A DNA stretch of 61,802 nt from Planctomycetota bacterium (GCA_016220095.1 JACRIJ010000063.1:1-61802), one strand, 5' to 3'; counted from the stretch's first letter, positions 1-8,569 are shown. Numbers and translations: made by a program. Notes: generated by a model not told the origin, from the sequence alone.

Positions 1-1
1 A

Positions 2-130
2 GAGCATAATATACTTGACATTTGAAGGTAGCCGCAGGCTTTAGCCTGCGCTTAGAATCCAGTATTACAGCGCAACCTAAAGGTTGCGGCTACCTTAGCG
101 CTGGCTATAAATGCCAAGTATATTATGCTC
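2..130. repeat. Four-arm palindromic (MITE/REP-like) element
   Basis: The outer ends, positions 2-17 and 115-130, are perfect 16-bp inverted repeats. Inside them 25-36 pairs with 85-96 (12 bp, perfect), and two further perfect 7-bp hairpins lie at 34-40/43-49 and 72-78/81-87. The whole can fold as a cruciform with a long stem and two side arms. There is no coding sequence inside, so this is a non-autonomous element; whether it is mobile is inference from its shape. It lies directly behind the broken nucleotidyltransferase-like gene. Confidence 0.85.
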
Positions 131-164
131 CGAGTGATAACATTGTCCAAAAATTCGGTTATTC

Positions 165-329
165 TCAAATAATCCTGCCTGTCGGTATGAAAAAGATATC
201 CAGATCGTAAGTGGAAAACACCTCGCTGTAGAAAATTACGGCAATGCTGCCACCGACAGCATATTTCTTTATTAAACCGGAAGCTTGCAGTTCGTCAATG
301 ATTTTTATTGCTTTATCAAGTTTTTCCAT
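165..329 (-). pseudogene. Remnant of a nucleotidyltransferase-like gene
   Basis: The reading frame from ATG 329 gives about 54 residues beginning MEKLDKAIKIIDEL and containing YAVGGSIAVIFY and TYDLDIFF, which resembles the N-terminus of nucleotidyltransferase-fold proteins of the AbiEii/DUF1814 kind (GG...YDLDIF). It stops at 165, far short of the usual 150-250 residues. One frame over, the sequence between about 190 and 130 continues plausibly (DYLRITEFLDNVIT), which suggests a frameshift, and then the palindromic element begins. I read it as a decayed antitoxin-like or nucleotidyltransferase gene. No Shine-Dalgarno sequence is visible. The family call rests on two short motifs. Confidence 0.45.
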
Positions 330-353
330 TATAAACAAGTATATATTTTTTAT

Positions 354-381
354 TTGCACTTTCACTCGGTTTTCGTATAAT
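354..381 (+). promoter_or_regulatory. Sigma-70-type promoter of the HAD gene
   Basis: TTGCAC at 354-359 and a perfect TATAAT at 376-381 are separated by 16 bp. The start codon at 392 is only 10 bases past the -10 box and there is no Shine-Dalgarno sequence, so the transcript is probably leaderless or nearly so. Confidence 0.7.
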
Positions 382-391
382 AATACTCTAT

Positions 392-1099
392 ATGAAACAT
401 AAAATCAGGGCGGTATTTTTTGACATTGACGATACCTTATATTCCACCACGGATTTCGCGCGCCTGGCGCGAATGAACGCGGCAAAGGCCATGTCCAAAC
501 TCGGCCTGAAATGGCCTGCAAAAAAAATCTACGCTGAATTAATGGAAGTCATCCAGGAATTTTCCAGCAACTACGAACACCATTTTGAAAAACTCATATT
601 GAGGATTCCGGTGAAGTATCGCAGGGACATCAACCCGGCAATTCTTATTTCCTCCGCGGTGATGGCGTATCATCATACGAAATTCACGCACCTGAAGCCG
701 TTTCCGGACGTAATGCCGTTCTTGAAATTCCTGAAACAACGGAACATAATAAGAGGCATTATAACGGAAGGACTGGAAGTGAAACAGGCGGAGAAACTTC
801 TAAGGCTCGGGATATACGGACGCCTCTCGCCGAACGCGATTTTTATTTCCGACCAGATCGGCATAAGCAAACCCAACGTCAAGCTGTACCTGCGCGCAAT
901 GCAGTCCATTTCCATTCCCGCGGACCGCGTAATGTATATAGGAAACAATCCTGCGACCGATATTGACCCAGCAAACGCGGCCGGGATGATAACGGTAAAG
1001 ATAAACCGCGGCGGGAAGTACGCGAAAATCGTTGGACAGACTTCTCCTGCATATACGATAAAAAGCCTGAAAGAATTGAGAAATCGCGGTATATTTTAA
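392..1099 (+). CDS. HAD-superfamily hydrolase
   Basis: A 235-residue phosphohydrolase of the haloacid dehalogenase superfamily. Motif I is FFDIDDTL with the nucleophile D11 and general acid/base D13; motif II is the Thr of GIITEG; motif III is the Lys of GISKPN; motif IV is YIGNNPATDIDPA with the acidic Mg ligands. The cap between motifs I and II is alpha-helical (type C1), as in YjjG/CTE7-type nucleotide or sugar phosphatases. It is cytoplasmic, with no signal peptide. The substrate cannot be read from the sequence. It stands alone: the remnant gene before it faces the other way, and the Nramp-type gene after it is convergent. The start at 392 sits right behind the -10 box, implying leaderless translation. 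Confidence 0.88.
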   Translation: MKHKIRAVFFDIDDTLYSTTDFARLARMNAAKAMSKLGLKWPAKKIYAELMEVIQEFSSNYEHHFEKLILRIPVKYRRDINPAILISSAVMAYHHTKFTHLKPFPDVMPFLKFLKQRNIIRGIITEGLEVKQAEKLLRLGIYGRLSPNAIFISDQIGISKPNVKLYLRAMQSISIPADRVMYIGNNPATDIDPANAAGMITVKINRGGKYAKIVGQTSPAYTIKSLKELRNRGIF

Positions 1100-1182
1100 A
1101 CAGAAGGGGGTAAGAAGTTTTAGGAGTTTAGGGGTTACAGGGTTATGGAGTTACGGGGTAGTGGCGAATCTATGTATTCGCC
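1100..1182. repeat. Octamer array ending in a 7-bp hairpin, after the HAD gene
   Basis: From the first base after the stop codon the sequence runs as eight 8-bp units in register (for example AGTTTAGG, GGTTACAG, GGTTATGG, AGTTACGG), followed by the perfect hairpin GGCGAAT/ATTCGCC at 1163-1169/1176-1182. The same design occurs at 34425-34510 with a covarying hairpin. The remaining spacer to 1285 shows nothing I can name. Confidence 0.75.
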
Positions 1183-1285
1183 CTGTCAAAGGGTTACGGG
1201 GTTTGTGAACGGTTGTCGTTTTTTCGTCTTATGTTTTCTGTCTACGACCGGCGATCATCGTTCATAGGCTGACAATTGGCAATCG

Positions 1286-2596
1286 TCATTTCAACGAGAC
1301 CACGACCGTTATCACTGCCGCGGCGCTTATAAGTATGGTTGCCGTTACAAGAATAATATTATACAGCAAACCCGGGCATTCGCCGGCCATGAGTTTCTTA
1401 TTATTGCGCAGAAGGGCCATCAGGACAAGGACTATGGGCAGTATAAGCCCGTTTATCGCCTGCGAAAAGAGCATGACCTTGATGAGGGAAATACCCGGGA
1501 GCAGGACGATTGAGGCGCCTATTACGATGCTGATGGTGTAAAGGGTATAGAACTGCGGCGCCTCGGCGAATTTTTTATTCACTCCGCTTTCCCATCCGAA
1601 GGTTTCTGAAACTGAAAAAGCCGTTGACAGCGGAAGTATTATTGCGGCGCCTAAACTTGCTACCAAAAGGCCGATGGCGAAAAGTTCCTTCGCGTAAACC
1701 CCGGCCATGGGACCCAGGGCCCTTGCGGCTTCATCGGCGGTTTGTATTTGTATTCCGTTTTTATGAAGGGTTGCTCCGCAGGTGACGATGATGAAAAATA
1801 TCACGATGCCCACGCTCAGCCCCGTACCGAGAGTTTCCCACTGGTAATATTTGAAATCCGATTTCTTCATCCCTTTTTCCACGACAGCAGACTGGTGATA
1901 AAAAGGCATCCATGGCGCAAGGGTGGTGCCGATCAATGCTATTAGTATCAGCCAGTAATCCCTGTCAAAGTTCAAAAGCGGCCCGAGATCGGGCCTTGCG
2001 AGACTGCCGCCTATTTCAATCCAATCGGGTTTTTTCAATGCTATGATGCCGGATACGACATAAGCGGCGAAGAAGGAGCATCCTATCAGGAATATTCGTT
2101 CAATTTTCTTGTAATTGGTCTTGATAGTAAGCATCCAGACCAGAAATGCCGCGATGGGTATGGCGGCGTATTTGTTGCTTCCGAACAATTCCACCGCGGC
2201 GGCCACCCCCGCGAATTCCGCGGTCGTATTCGCGATGCCGGCTATGAACTTCGCTATAACGACATAAAATGCTGTTTTAACGCCAAATTGTTCGCGTATG
2301 AGTTCCGCCAGTCCTTTGCCCGTAATTATGCCCATTGTGCCGCTCATGTTCTGGTACAGCAGGAGTACGAACAGCACTGGCACGATGGTCCACAGCATCT
2401 GATAACCGTATTTTGCCCCGCAAATGGAATACGTGGTTATACCGCCGGCGTCGTTGCCGAAATTGCCCGTAATAATGCCCGGGCCGAATACGGACAGCAC
2501 CATGATGATGCTCGCCCACCAGCCCAATTTTATGGAAGGCCTGACAGGTTCAAGCAGCGCGGTATCTTTATGGTTGTTAAGACCGTTGCCGTTCAT
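1286..2596 (-). CDS. Nramp-related divalent metal (probably Mg2+) transporter
   Basis: A 436-residue polytopic membrane protein of the Nramp (COG1914) fold with about 11 membrane segments. Canonical Nramp transporters carry DPGN in helix 1 and an A-x-x-MPH motif in helix 6. Here helix 1 reads NDAGGI (D49, with Gly in place of Asn at residue 52) and helix 6 reads TTLAPW, with Ala in place of the metal-binding Met. These two exchanges are those described for the Nramp-related magnesium transporters (NRMT), which take up Mg2+ and Mn2+. The gene follows a CBS/MgtE-N protein in the same direction, which fits a magnesium-linked role. No Shine-Dalgarno sequence is visible; the start codon lies 12 bases from a GATTNNAA octamer array. 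The family is sure; substrate is inference. Confidence 0.85.
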   Translation of the reverse strand: MNGNGLNNHKDTALLEPVRPSIKLGWWASIIMVLSVFGPGIITGNFGNDAGGITTYSICGAKYGYQMLWTIVPVLFVLLLYQNMSGTMGIITGKGLAELIREQFGVKTAFYVVIAKFIAGIANTTAEFAGVAAAVELFGSNKYAAIPIAAFLVWMLTIKTNYKKIERIFLIGCSFFAAYVVSGIIALKKPDWIEIGGSLARPDLGPLLNFDRDYWLILIALIGTTLAPWMPFYHQSAVVEKGMKKSDFKYYQWETLGTGLSVGIVIFFIIVTCGATLHKNGIQIQTADEAARALGPMAGVYAKELFAIGLLVASLGAAIILPLSTAFSVSETFGWESGVNKKFAEAPQFYTLYTISIVIGASIVLLPGISLIKVMLFSQAINGLILPIVLVLMALLRNNKKLMAGECPGLLYNIILVTATILISAAAVITVVVSLK

Positions 2597-2607
2597 AATC
2601 TATAATC

Positions 2608-2719
2608 TTCCAATCTTGTAATCTTCGCATCTTGGAATCTTCTAATCTTGCAATTTTCGCATCCTGCAATCTTCGCATCTTGTAATCTTCGCATCTTGTA
2701 ATCCTCTATCTTGGCAATC
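2608..2719 (-). repeat. GATTNNAA octamer array between the MgtE-N/CBS and Nramp genes
   Basis: On the minus strand there are 12 consecutive units in exact 8-bp register at 2608-2703 (GATTACAA, GATGCGAA, GATTGCAA and variants), continuing as looser units to 2719. The array overlaps the last codons and the stop codon (2706-2708) of the upstream gene and ends 11 bases before the Nramp start codon. Confidence 0.85.
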
Positions 2720-3998
2720 TTATTTCCATTTGCGGGAGTAATTCTGTCATAGCATCTTTGAAAAGAATGACGCCTTTTAACTTGCCGTGCGAATCTACCA
2801 CCGGGGCGGAGCCGAATTTATATTTAATAAACAGTTTAATCGCGTTATCCTTGTGGGCGTTTTCACTTATTTTTTTGACCTTGGAATTCATTATTTCACT
2901 CAATGCGGTTTCCGGAGCGGCCTGCATTATCCTGCGGAGCGTTACTACGCCCTGGAGCACGTTTTCGGGATTGACTATGTATATATAATATATGGCTTCG
3001 GTAGTTCCGGCGGCCTGCTTGATGATGTCAAGCGCCTGTTGAACCGTTGCTGTCGGCGGTTGCGTTATGAAATCCGTGGTCATTATTGCGCCGGCGGTTT
3101 GTTCGGGGTGCGACGACAGCCGCGTCATTTCCTCGCGCAGGTCGTCCGGAAGCGCCTTGAGTATTTCGGTGCGGCGCCTCTGTGACAAGATTGCCAGCAT
3201 GTCCGCGGCCTTGTCCGGCGACATCTTTGCTATTATCCCGGGAATCTTCGCCTTATCAATGCATTCAATCAGCGGTTTTTGCGAATCCGGCGTCAGCTGT
3301 TCCAGCGTTTCCGCCGCGGAGACTATGTCAAGCGATCTGAATAACGCGATTCTTTCGTAATAAGAAAGATCCTTGAGGATTTCCGACAGGTCCGCGGGGT
3401 GTAGCGTGTTTAGTTTCTGGTGGACTACCTTGAGTTTGAGCTGGCCGGACTGGTCCGGTTGCGTAGTTGTCGGCAGAGCCTGCACGTGTTTCCACGAAAG
3501 GAATCTCGGCTGTATTCGCATTGATACAAGCCAGTTCGTCACGGTATCTATTATTTTGAGCCATCCGAGCCGTCTTAAAAATCCGCGCATGCCGACGTCC
3601 ATGTGCACAAGCCATATCTTGTGGTTTTCTTTAAGCAGGTGCAGGTCGTTGACTCGTATGACCTTGGCGCCGTCCAGGTCAAGTATCTGCTTGTCCATGA
3701 AGGTATCGCATACGGCAATTTCGTTTTCAGCCGGGCCGCGGTCCGATAATTGCGCGGCATCTCTGATTTTCAAGCGCCTTAAAGGCAGTTCAAACGGTTC
3801 TATACTGTCCCACGGCGCCAGTACCGGCTTGCCGAATAATCCCGGTTTTACCAGTACCGATGAAATCTCCGGGTAAGGCGCTTTGTTGGTGACAATAATA
3901 TCGCTTACCCTGCCGATTCCCTTGCCGGAACCGGCGTTTACCACGGATTTCCCGATTAAATCCGATATGTATAGAAAATGCTTGTCAATGTCAATCAT
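2706..3998 (-). CDS. PRC-barrel/MgtE-N/CBS domain protein (no membrane part)
   Basis: 430 residues. Residues 1-75 and about 80-160 look like two PRC-barrel units (SDLIGKSVVN...GKGIGRVSDIIV). Residues 195-300 match the MgtE intracellular N domain (HPADLSEILKDLSYYERIALF, MSPDKAADMLAILSQ). Residues 305-425 form a CBS pair (IMTTDFITQPPTATVQQAL, VVTLRRIM). The membrane domain of real MgtE Mg2+ channels is absent, so this is a soluble regulatory subunit. In MgtE the N and CBS domains sense Mg2+ and gate the pore. Placed just upstream of an Nramp-type transporter in the same transcript, it is likely to regulate that transporter. The promoter at 4160-4187 gives a leader of roughly 150 nt filled with GATTNNAA repeats. 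Confidence 0.85.
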   Translation of the reverse strand: MIDIDKHFLYISDLIGKSVVNAGSGKGIGRVSDIIVTNKAPYPEISSVLVKPGLFGKPVLAPWDSIEPFELPLRRLKIRDAAQLSDRGPAENEIAVCDTFMDKQILDLDGAKVIRVNDLHLLKENHKIWLVHMDVGMRGFLRRLGWLKIIDTVTNWLVSMRIQPRFLSWKHVQALPTTTQPDQSGQLKLKVVHQKLNTLHPADLSEILKDLSYYERIALFRSLDIVSAAETLEQLTPDSQKPLIECIDKAKIPGIIAKMSPDKAADMLAILSQRRRTEILKALPDDLREEMTRLSSHPEQTAGAIMTTDFITQPPTATVQQALDIIKQAAGTTEAIYYIYIVNPENVLQGVVTLRRIMQAAPETALSEIMNSKVKKISENAHKDNAIKLFIKYKFGSAPVVDSHGKLKGVILFKDAMTELLPQMEIRLPR

Positions 3999-4007
3999 AA
4001 CGATTTA

Positions 4008-4130
4008 TGGATTACAGATTCAAAGATTACTGATTCAAAGATTATAGATTCTAAGATTATAAGATTCAAGGATTACAAGAAACAAAGATTTCTGATTTAA
4101 GATTACAAATTGCGGAATTGGCAGTATTGG
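4008..4130 (+). repeat. GATTNNAA-type array in the divergent intergenic region
   Basis: Degenerate 7-8-bp units (GATTACA, GATTCAAA, GATTATA, GATTCTA) run from ten bases outside the start of the MgtE-N/CBS gene. The register slips between 7 and 8 bp, unlike the array at 43122. The rest of the spacer to 4311 holds two divergent promoters, listed separately. Confidence 0.7.
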
Positions 4131-4159
4131 CGCTGTTGTGTAATCCTGTTTTGTATCCG

Positions 4160-4187
4160 ATTATATGAAGAAATTTCGTTTAGTCAA
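4160..4187 (-). promoter_or_regulatory. Promoter for the PRC/MgtE-N/CBS-Nramp unit
   Basis: On the minus strand TTGACT (4182-4187) and a perfect TATAAT (4160-4165) are spaced by 16 bp. It points toward the MgtE-N/CBS gene and lies back to back with the promoter at 4212. Confidence 0.7.
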
Positions 4188-4211
4188 GCAAAACATTTGT
4201 AATATTAATTT

Positions 4212-4240
4212 TTGACATTTCGTGAAATTCAAGGTATAAT
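4212..4240 (+). promoter_or_regulatory. Consensus promoter of the MEDS histidine kinase
   Basis: Perfect TTGACA (4212-4217) and perfect TATAAT (4235-4240) with the optimal 17-bp spacer. The first bases of the spacer, TTTCGTGAAA, recur in other promoters of the window. The predicted leader is about 65 nt. Confidence 0.85.
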
Positions 4241-4311
4241 AACGGCATAAGGAATGCGTGTCAGAACGAAAAGTATGTGTGGATTAAAAATAGTCGTTTA
4301 AGGGGTGAAAA

Positions 4312-7300
4312 ATGAAAAAGCCAAAAAAAGGCAACACCGGCAGGGAAAAGCATTCTTGCAGAAAAACGCCGGTTGTTAAACACGGCCAAACCGGAATTCC
4401 CGATTCAAATTTCGTTGATTATTCAAACGTGGCCGAGATCCACTTCTCGCCGGCGGATATTTCAGGCGCGTTGAAAAAATTAAAGCCGCAGGAACACATT
4501 TGCCTTATTTACGAGTCTCTTGACGAATACCTTGAGACAGTCATTCCTTTTGTTAATATCGGCATTGAACAGAGGGAGAGATGTATTTACGTGGCCGATG
4601 CCAATACGGCTGACCAGGTCAGGGCTTTTTTCCGCAGGGCGGGTACGGATATTGATAAGGCGGAAAAGTCCGGCCAGTTATCCATTCTTAAAGAAAGCCA
4701 GGCATATACGCGCGGCGGCGTGTTTGAGCCGGATAAAATGATAGCGCTTTTGATTGAAGAAACCGAAAAAGCGGTTTCAGCAGGATATTCCGCGCTCCGT
4801 GTGACTGGCGAAATGTCCTGGGCCCTGCGCGGTTACCTCGGCGCCGACAGGCTCACGGAATACGAAGCGAAACTTAACAGGGATTTTTTTCCTAAATATC
4901 CCTGCACGGCAATCTGCCAGTATGACAGGAGAAAATTTCCCCCTGAAATAATCAAGAATGTCATCATGACCCATCCGGTAATAGCGTGCAAAAACCGGAT
5001 ATTTTCCAATGCATATTATATTCCTCCCGAAGAATACCTCGGGAAGAATCATACCCAGCGCCAGGTACAGCACTGGCTATACAACATAGAGCGCGAATGC
5101 CATAATAAAGAACGCCTGTATCTGCTTGCAAACGTGCTGGAATGCGCTTCGCAACCCTTTATAGCCTGCAACCCGGACGGCGCCGTAGTAACCTGCAATA
5201 AGGCTCTTTGCGCGATGTCAGGTTACAGCAGTGAGGAATTGAAAACGATGCGTACGGATGAACTCCTGTCCCTGTCATCACGGAAGGATAAATCCATCGC
5301 AATGGAACAGCTCAGGCTCACCGGCCAACAGCAGTGCTTCGAAGGCGAATACGTCCGCAAAGACGGTACTGCTCTGCCGGTGGAAATCTGTTCGCAATAT
5401 CTTTATGATGATAGCACGGAACCGCGGTATGTGCTTGAATTCGTCACCGACCTGTCGGAATGCAGGAAGACGGCCGAATCTCTAAAGGAGAGCGAGAAAA
5501 GATTCCAGATGCTTTCCGAGGCGGCTTCGGAAGGCATTGTCATCCACGATAAGGGAAAAATTCTGGATGTCAATTTGACTTTGTGCAAAATGCTGGGATA
5601 TAAACCGGCCGAACTTATAAACAGCGACGGAATGAAATTGCTTACGCCCGAATCCGCCGCTGTCGTCGCAAAGGCTTTCACTTCCGGTAAAGAAAAGCCG
5701 TATGAAGCACTCTGCGTCAGGAAAGACGGCAGTGTTTTCCCCGTGGAAATTACGCCGAGGAATATTTTGTACCACGGAAACATCGTACGAGCCGGCGCCA
5801 TACGCAATGCCGCGGAAAGGAAGAAAATAGAAGAAAAACTGAAACGCCAGCGCGATGAAATCTCGGCTCACGCCCGCATACTCGGCGTAATATTAAGCAC
5901 GATGGACCTGAATAAAAGGATTAACCTTATCCTTGACGAGGTTATGGCGTTCCTGAAAACCGAATTCGGGTGCATACACCTTGAACACGGCGCTGAAAAT
6001 GTCGCGCGTTACTGCCGCGGCATTTCCGGAGATTTCTGCCATGGCATAGTTTCTTTCCTGTCTGAAAATAACTCGGAAAAAATGAAAAAGGATTTCATCC
6101 TGCATGAGCGTTTTGAAGAATGCGGTGGTATGCCGGCGTTTATAAAGGCCGAGCACGTGCAGTCTCTGGCAAGCATCCCGCTTTATGCGCCGGTTATGGA
6201 AGGAAGGGAAAAAGAATGGTTCGGCAGTATCATAGTGTATGACCGGCGCTATGATATGCTTGACGAGGACCATATAAGATGGCTTAACGGCATAGCCAGT
6301 CAATTGTCTCTCGCAATTGACAATGCGTTTATGTACCGCGAAGCCAGCGAACGGCTTATCAGGCTCCAGACACTCCGCGATATAGATAAGGCTATCATAC
6401 AACAGCTGGATATCCAGAAAGTCCTCCGCGTTATCCTTGAACGCATACCGAGAAAACTCGGCGCTGATGCCGCCGCCATAAGCCTGACCGATGACGCGAG
6501 CCTGCATACAAAAATATTCGCCATGCGCCTTCCAAACGGCACGTTTTTGGATAAAGAGGCGTTTGTCCTTGCGGATTCGCTCCTTCACTGGTTTACCGAA
6601 CAGCAGAAGCCGGTCATAATCTACGACCTTGAACAGGACCCTCGCGTGCAGATGCACCGCGACCGCATACGCAACGGACGGCTGACGTCGTACCTCGGCG
6701 TGCCGCTTATAGTGAACAATAAAACCATCGGCATACTCCATATCCTGACAACCAAACCGAAAATTTTCGCCGATGAGGACGTAGGATTTTTCAGCACTAT
6801 GGCCGGCCAGACTGCGATTGCTATAGCGTACGCGATTTCAAACGAGTCACTGCGCGAGTCCGAGGAGAAATACCGCACCATGGTTGACTATTCAAACGAT
6901 ATCATCTGGACTCTTGATGAAAAAGGCAAATTCACTTATATTAACAAAAAAGGCGAGGATGTCAGCGGCTTTAAAATGGCAGACTGGATAGGCAGGGATT
7001 TTTCGCCGTTACTGCGCCAGGAAGATCTGCCGAGAATCTGGGATGTCTTTCAGAAGGCTATGGCAGGCAAGACTCAGCATTATGAAGTTGATGTCATGCG
7101 CGCTGATAAGTCGGTATTCAATCTGTCGGTAAATACCACGCCGATTTTCAAATCCGGAAAGGTTACGGGCACGGTAAGTTTCGGCAGTGATATTACCGGA
7201 CGAAAACGGGCAGAAGAGGAAAAGGAAAAACTTCAGATGCAGTTATTGCATTCGCAGAAGATAGAGGCCGTGGGCACGCTTGCCGGCGGCATCGCGCATG

Positions 7301-8379
7301 ATTTCAACAACATCCTTACCGCTATACAGGGGTACACGGACCTTCTGATGTGCGAGGTTGACGAAGCGCATCCTTTTTACAGGGATCTTAAACAGATACA
7401 TAACGCCACGGCGCGCGCGAGCAATATTACGCGCCAGCTTCTGCTGTTCAGCCGGCGCCAGCCCATGGATTTCACGATTATTAATATAAACAGGGCAATT
7501 GAAGATATCCTGAAAATGCTTGCGCATCTCATCGGTGAAAACGTCGTAATTGAAACCGATTTGCAAAAAGACCTCTGGTCGGCGATGGCGGACGCGGGTA
7601 ACATGGAACAGGTCATAATGAATCTTGCGATAAATGCCCGCGATGCCATGCCTAAAGGCGGTAAAATAACAATTAAAACCGAAAATGTCGTGCTGTCTGA
7701 TGAACAGTACGCTTCGTCCGATGAAATGCGCCCCGGTAAATTCGTATGCGTGTCAATTGCGGATACCGGAATCGGCATTAAAAAAGAAATTACACCGCGT
7801 ATATTTGAGCCTTTCTTTACCACGAAGGGCCCGGGTAAGGGGTCAGGCCTCGGCCTTTCCGTCGTTTACGGCATAGTTAAACAGCATAAGGGATGGATAA
7901 ATGTGTACAGCGAACCCGGACAAGGAACGGTTTTTAAGATATATGTCCCCGCGTTTTCCGGAAAAGCCGTTGAAAAAACAGTACAACCTCAGATTGATCC
8001 GGATAAACTGAAAGGCAATAAAGAACGCATCCTTCTCGTGGAAGACGAAGAGATCGTGTGCAATTTTGATGAAGCAGTGCTTAAAAATAACGGCTATGTA
8101 GTATTCAAGGCGCATGATGCCGGAGAGGCAATGAAGATATTCCGGAAAGAAAAAGGCAGGTTTGACCTGATATTTACGGACGTCGTATTGCCGGATAAGA
8201 CCGGCATTCAGCTTGCAGAATATTTCCTGCGCAGGAATCCCGGGATGTCCGTCATCCTCTGCAGTGGATATGCCGGCCAGAAATTGCCGAAATTCCTGCT
8301 GAAAACCAGGAAATACCGTTTTCTCCAGAAACCGTATTCGGTCTCCGTGCTCCTGCAGGCAGTGAAAGAAAGTGTTTGA
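4312..8379 (+). CDS. Hybrid histidine kinase, MEDS-PAS-PAS-GAF-GAF-PAS-HisKA-HATPase-REC
   Basis: A 1355-residue soluble sensor. Residues 40-210 match the MEDS domain (DcmR-type sensor; EHICLIYES, then the internal GYSALRVTGEMSWAL). Two PAS domains follow (about 275-520), then two GAF domains (about 525-690 and 690-840), a third PAS (about 855-965), the HisKA dimerisation helix with the phospho-accepting H996 (GGIAHDFNN), the ATPase domain (N box NLAINARDAMP, G boxes GIGI and GSGLGLSVVYG) and a C-terminal receiver with D1290 (LIFTDVVLPD). No membrane segments are seen, so the signal is probably cytoplasmic: a small molecule, redox state or partner. There is no output domain and no regulator gene next door, so phosphotransfer to a distant protein is expected. 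Start 4312 follows AGGGGTG. Confidence 0.92.
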   Translation: MKKPKKGNTGREKHSCRKTPVVKHGQTGIPDSNFVDYSNVAEIHFSPADISGALKKLKPQEHICLIYESLDEYLETVIPFVNIGIEQRERCIYVADANTADQVRAFFRRAGTDIDKAEKSGQLSILKESQAYTRGGVFEPDKMIALLIEETEKAVSAGYSALRVTGEMSWALRGYLGADRLTEYEAKLNRDFFPKYPCTAICQYDRRKFPPEIIKNVIMTHPVIACKNRIFSNAYYIPPEEYLGKNHTQRQVQHWLYNIERECHNKERLYLLANVLECASQPFIACNPDGAVVTCNKALCAMSGYSSEELKTMRTDELLSLSSRKDKSIAMEQLRLTGQQQCFEGEYVRKDGTALPVEICSQYLYDDSTEPRYVLEFVTDLSECRKTAESLKESEKRFQMLSEAASEGIVIHDKGKILDVNLTLCKMLGYKPAELINSDGMKLLTPESAAVVAKAFTSGKEKPYEALCVRKDGSVFPVEITPRNILYHGNIVRAGAIRNAAERKKIEEKLKRQRDEISAHARILGVILSTMDLNKRINLILDEVMAFLKTEFGCIHLEHGAENVARYCRGISGDFCHGIVSFLSENNSEKMKKDFILHERFEECGGMPAFIKAEHVQSLASIPLYAPVMEGREKEWFGSIIVYDRRYDMLDEDHIRWLNGIASQLSLAIDNAFMYREASERLIRLQTLRDIDKAIIQQLDIQKVLRVILERIPRKLGADAAAISLTDDASLHTKIFAMRLPNGTFLDKEAFVLADSLLHWFTEQQKPVIIYDLEQDPRVQMHRDRIRNGRLTSYLGVPLIVNNKTIGILHILTTKPKIFADEDVGFFSTMAGQTAIAIAYAISNESLRESEEKYRTMVDYSNDIIWTLDEKGKFTYINKKGEDVSGFKMADWIGRDFSPLLRQEDLPRIWDVFQKAMAGKTQHYEVDVMRADKSVFNLSVNTTPIFKSGKVTGTVSFGSDITGRKRAEEEKEKLQMQLLHSQKIEAVGTLAGGIAHDFNNILTAIQGYTDLLMCEVDEAHPFYRDLKQIHNATARASNITRQLLLFSRRQPMDFTIININRAIEDILKMLAHLIGENVVIETDLQKDLWSAMADAGNMEQVIMNLAINARDAMPKGGKITIKTENVVLSDEQYASSDEMRPGKFVCVSIADTGIGIKKEITPRIFEPFFTTKGPGKGSGLGLSVVYGIVKQHKGWINVYSEPGQGTVFKIYVPAFSGKAVEKTVQPQIDPDKLKGNKERILLVEDEEIVCNFDEAVLKNNGYVVFKAHDAGEAMKIFRKEKGRFDLIFTDVVLPDKTGIQLAEYFLRRNPGMSVILCSGYAGQKLPKFLLKTRKYRFLQKPYSVSVLLQAVKESV

Positions 8380-8403
8380 CATTTCCTGAAAAATAATTAT
8401 AAT
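8376..8403 (+). promoter_or_regulatory. Promoter for tRNA-Glu and the small basic protein
   Basis: Perfect TTGACA (8376-8381), overlapping the stop codon of the kinase gene, and TATAAT (8398-8403), with a 16-bp spacer starting TTTCCTGAAA. The tRNA begins about 95 bases downstream. Confidence 0.75.
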
Positions 8404-8497
8404 ACCCTGCCTTGGATATGAATATTTTATGGCTGTTAAAAGAATGCGTGTTCGTAATCCGCAAATCATCCAGCCATTAAATCATTAAATCGCCAAC

Positions 8498-8569
8498 GCC
8501 CCCATCGTCTAATGGCTAGGATAGCAGATTCTCAGTCTGTGGATACGGGTTCGACTCCCGTTGGGGGTA
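8498..8569 (+). tRNA. tRNA-Glu (CTC)
   Basis: A full cloverleaf of 72 nt. Acceptor GCCCCCA pairs with TGGGGGT, the anticodon stem GCAGA/TCTGT closes the loop TTCTCAG with anticodon CTC, and the T arm is GGGTTCGACTCCC. CCA is not encoded. A weak ORF reading through it is only a shadow. Confidence 0.95.

Noticed and set aside
3999..4160. M-box magnesium riboswitch before the MgtE-N/CBS gene
   Set aside because: The leader is made of GATT-type repeats; I cannot find the M-box core.
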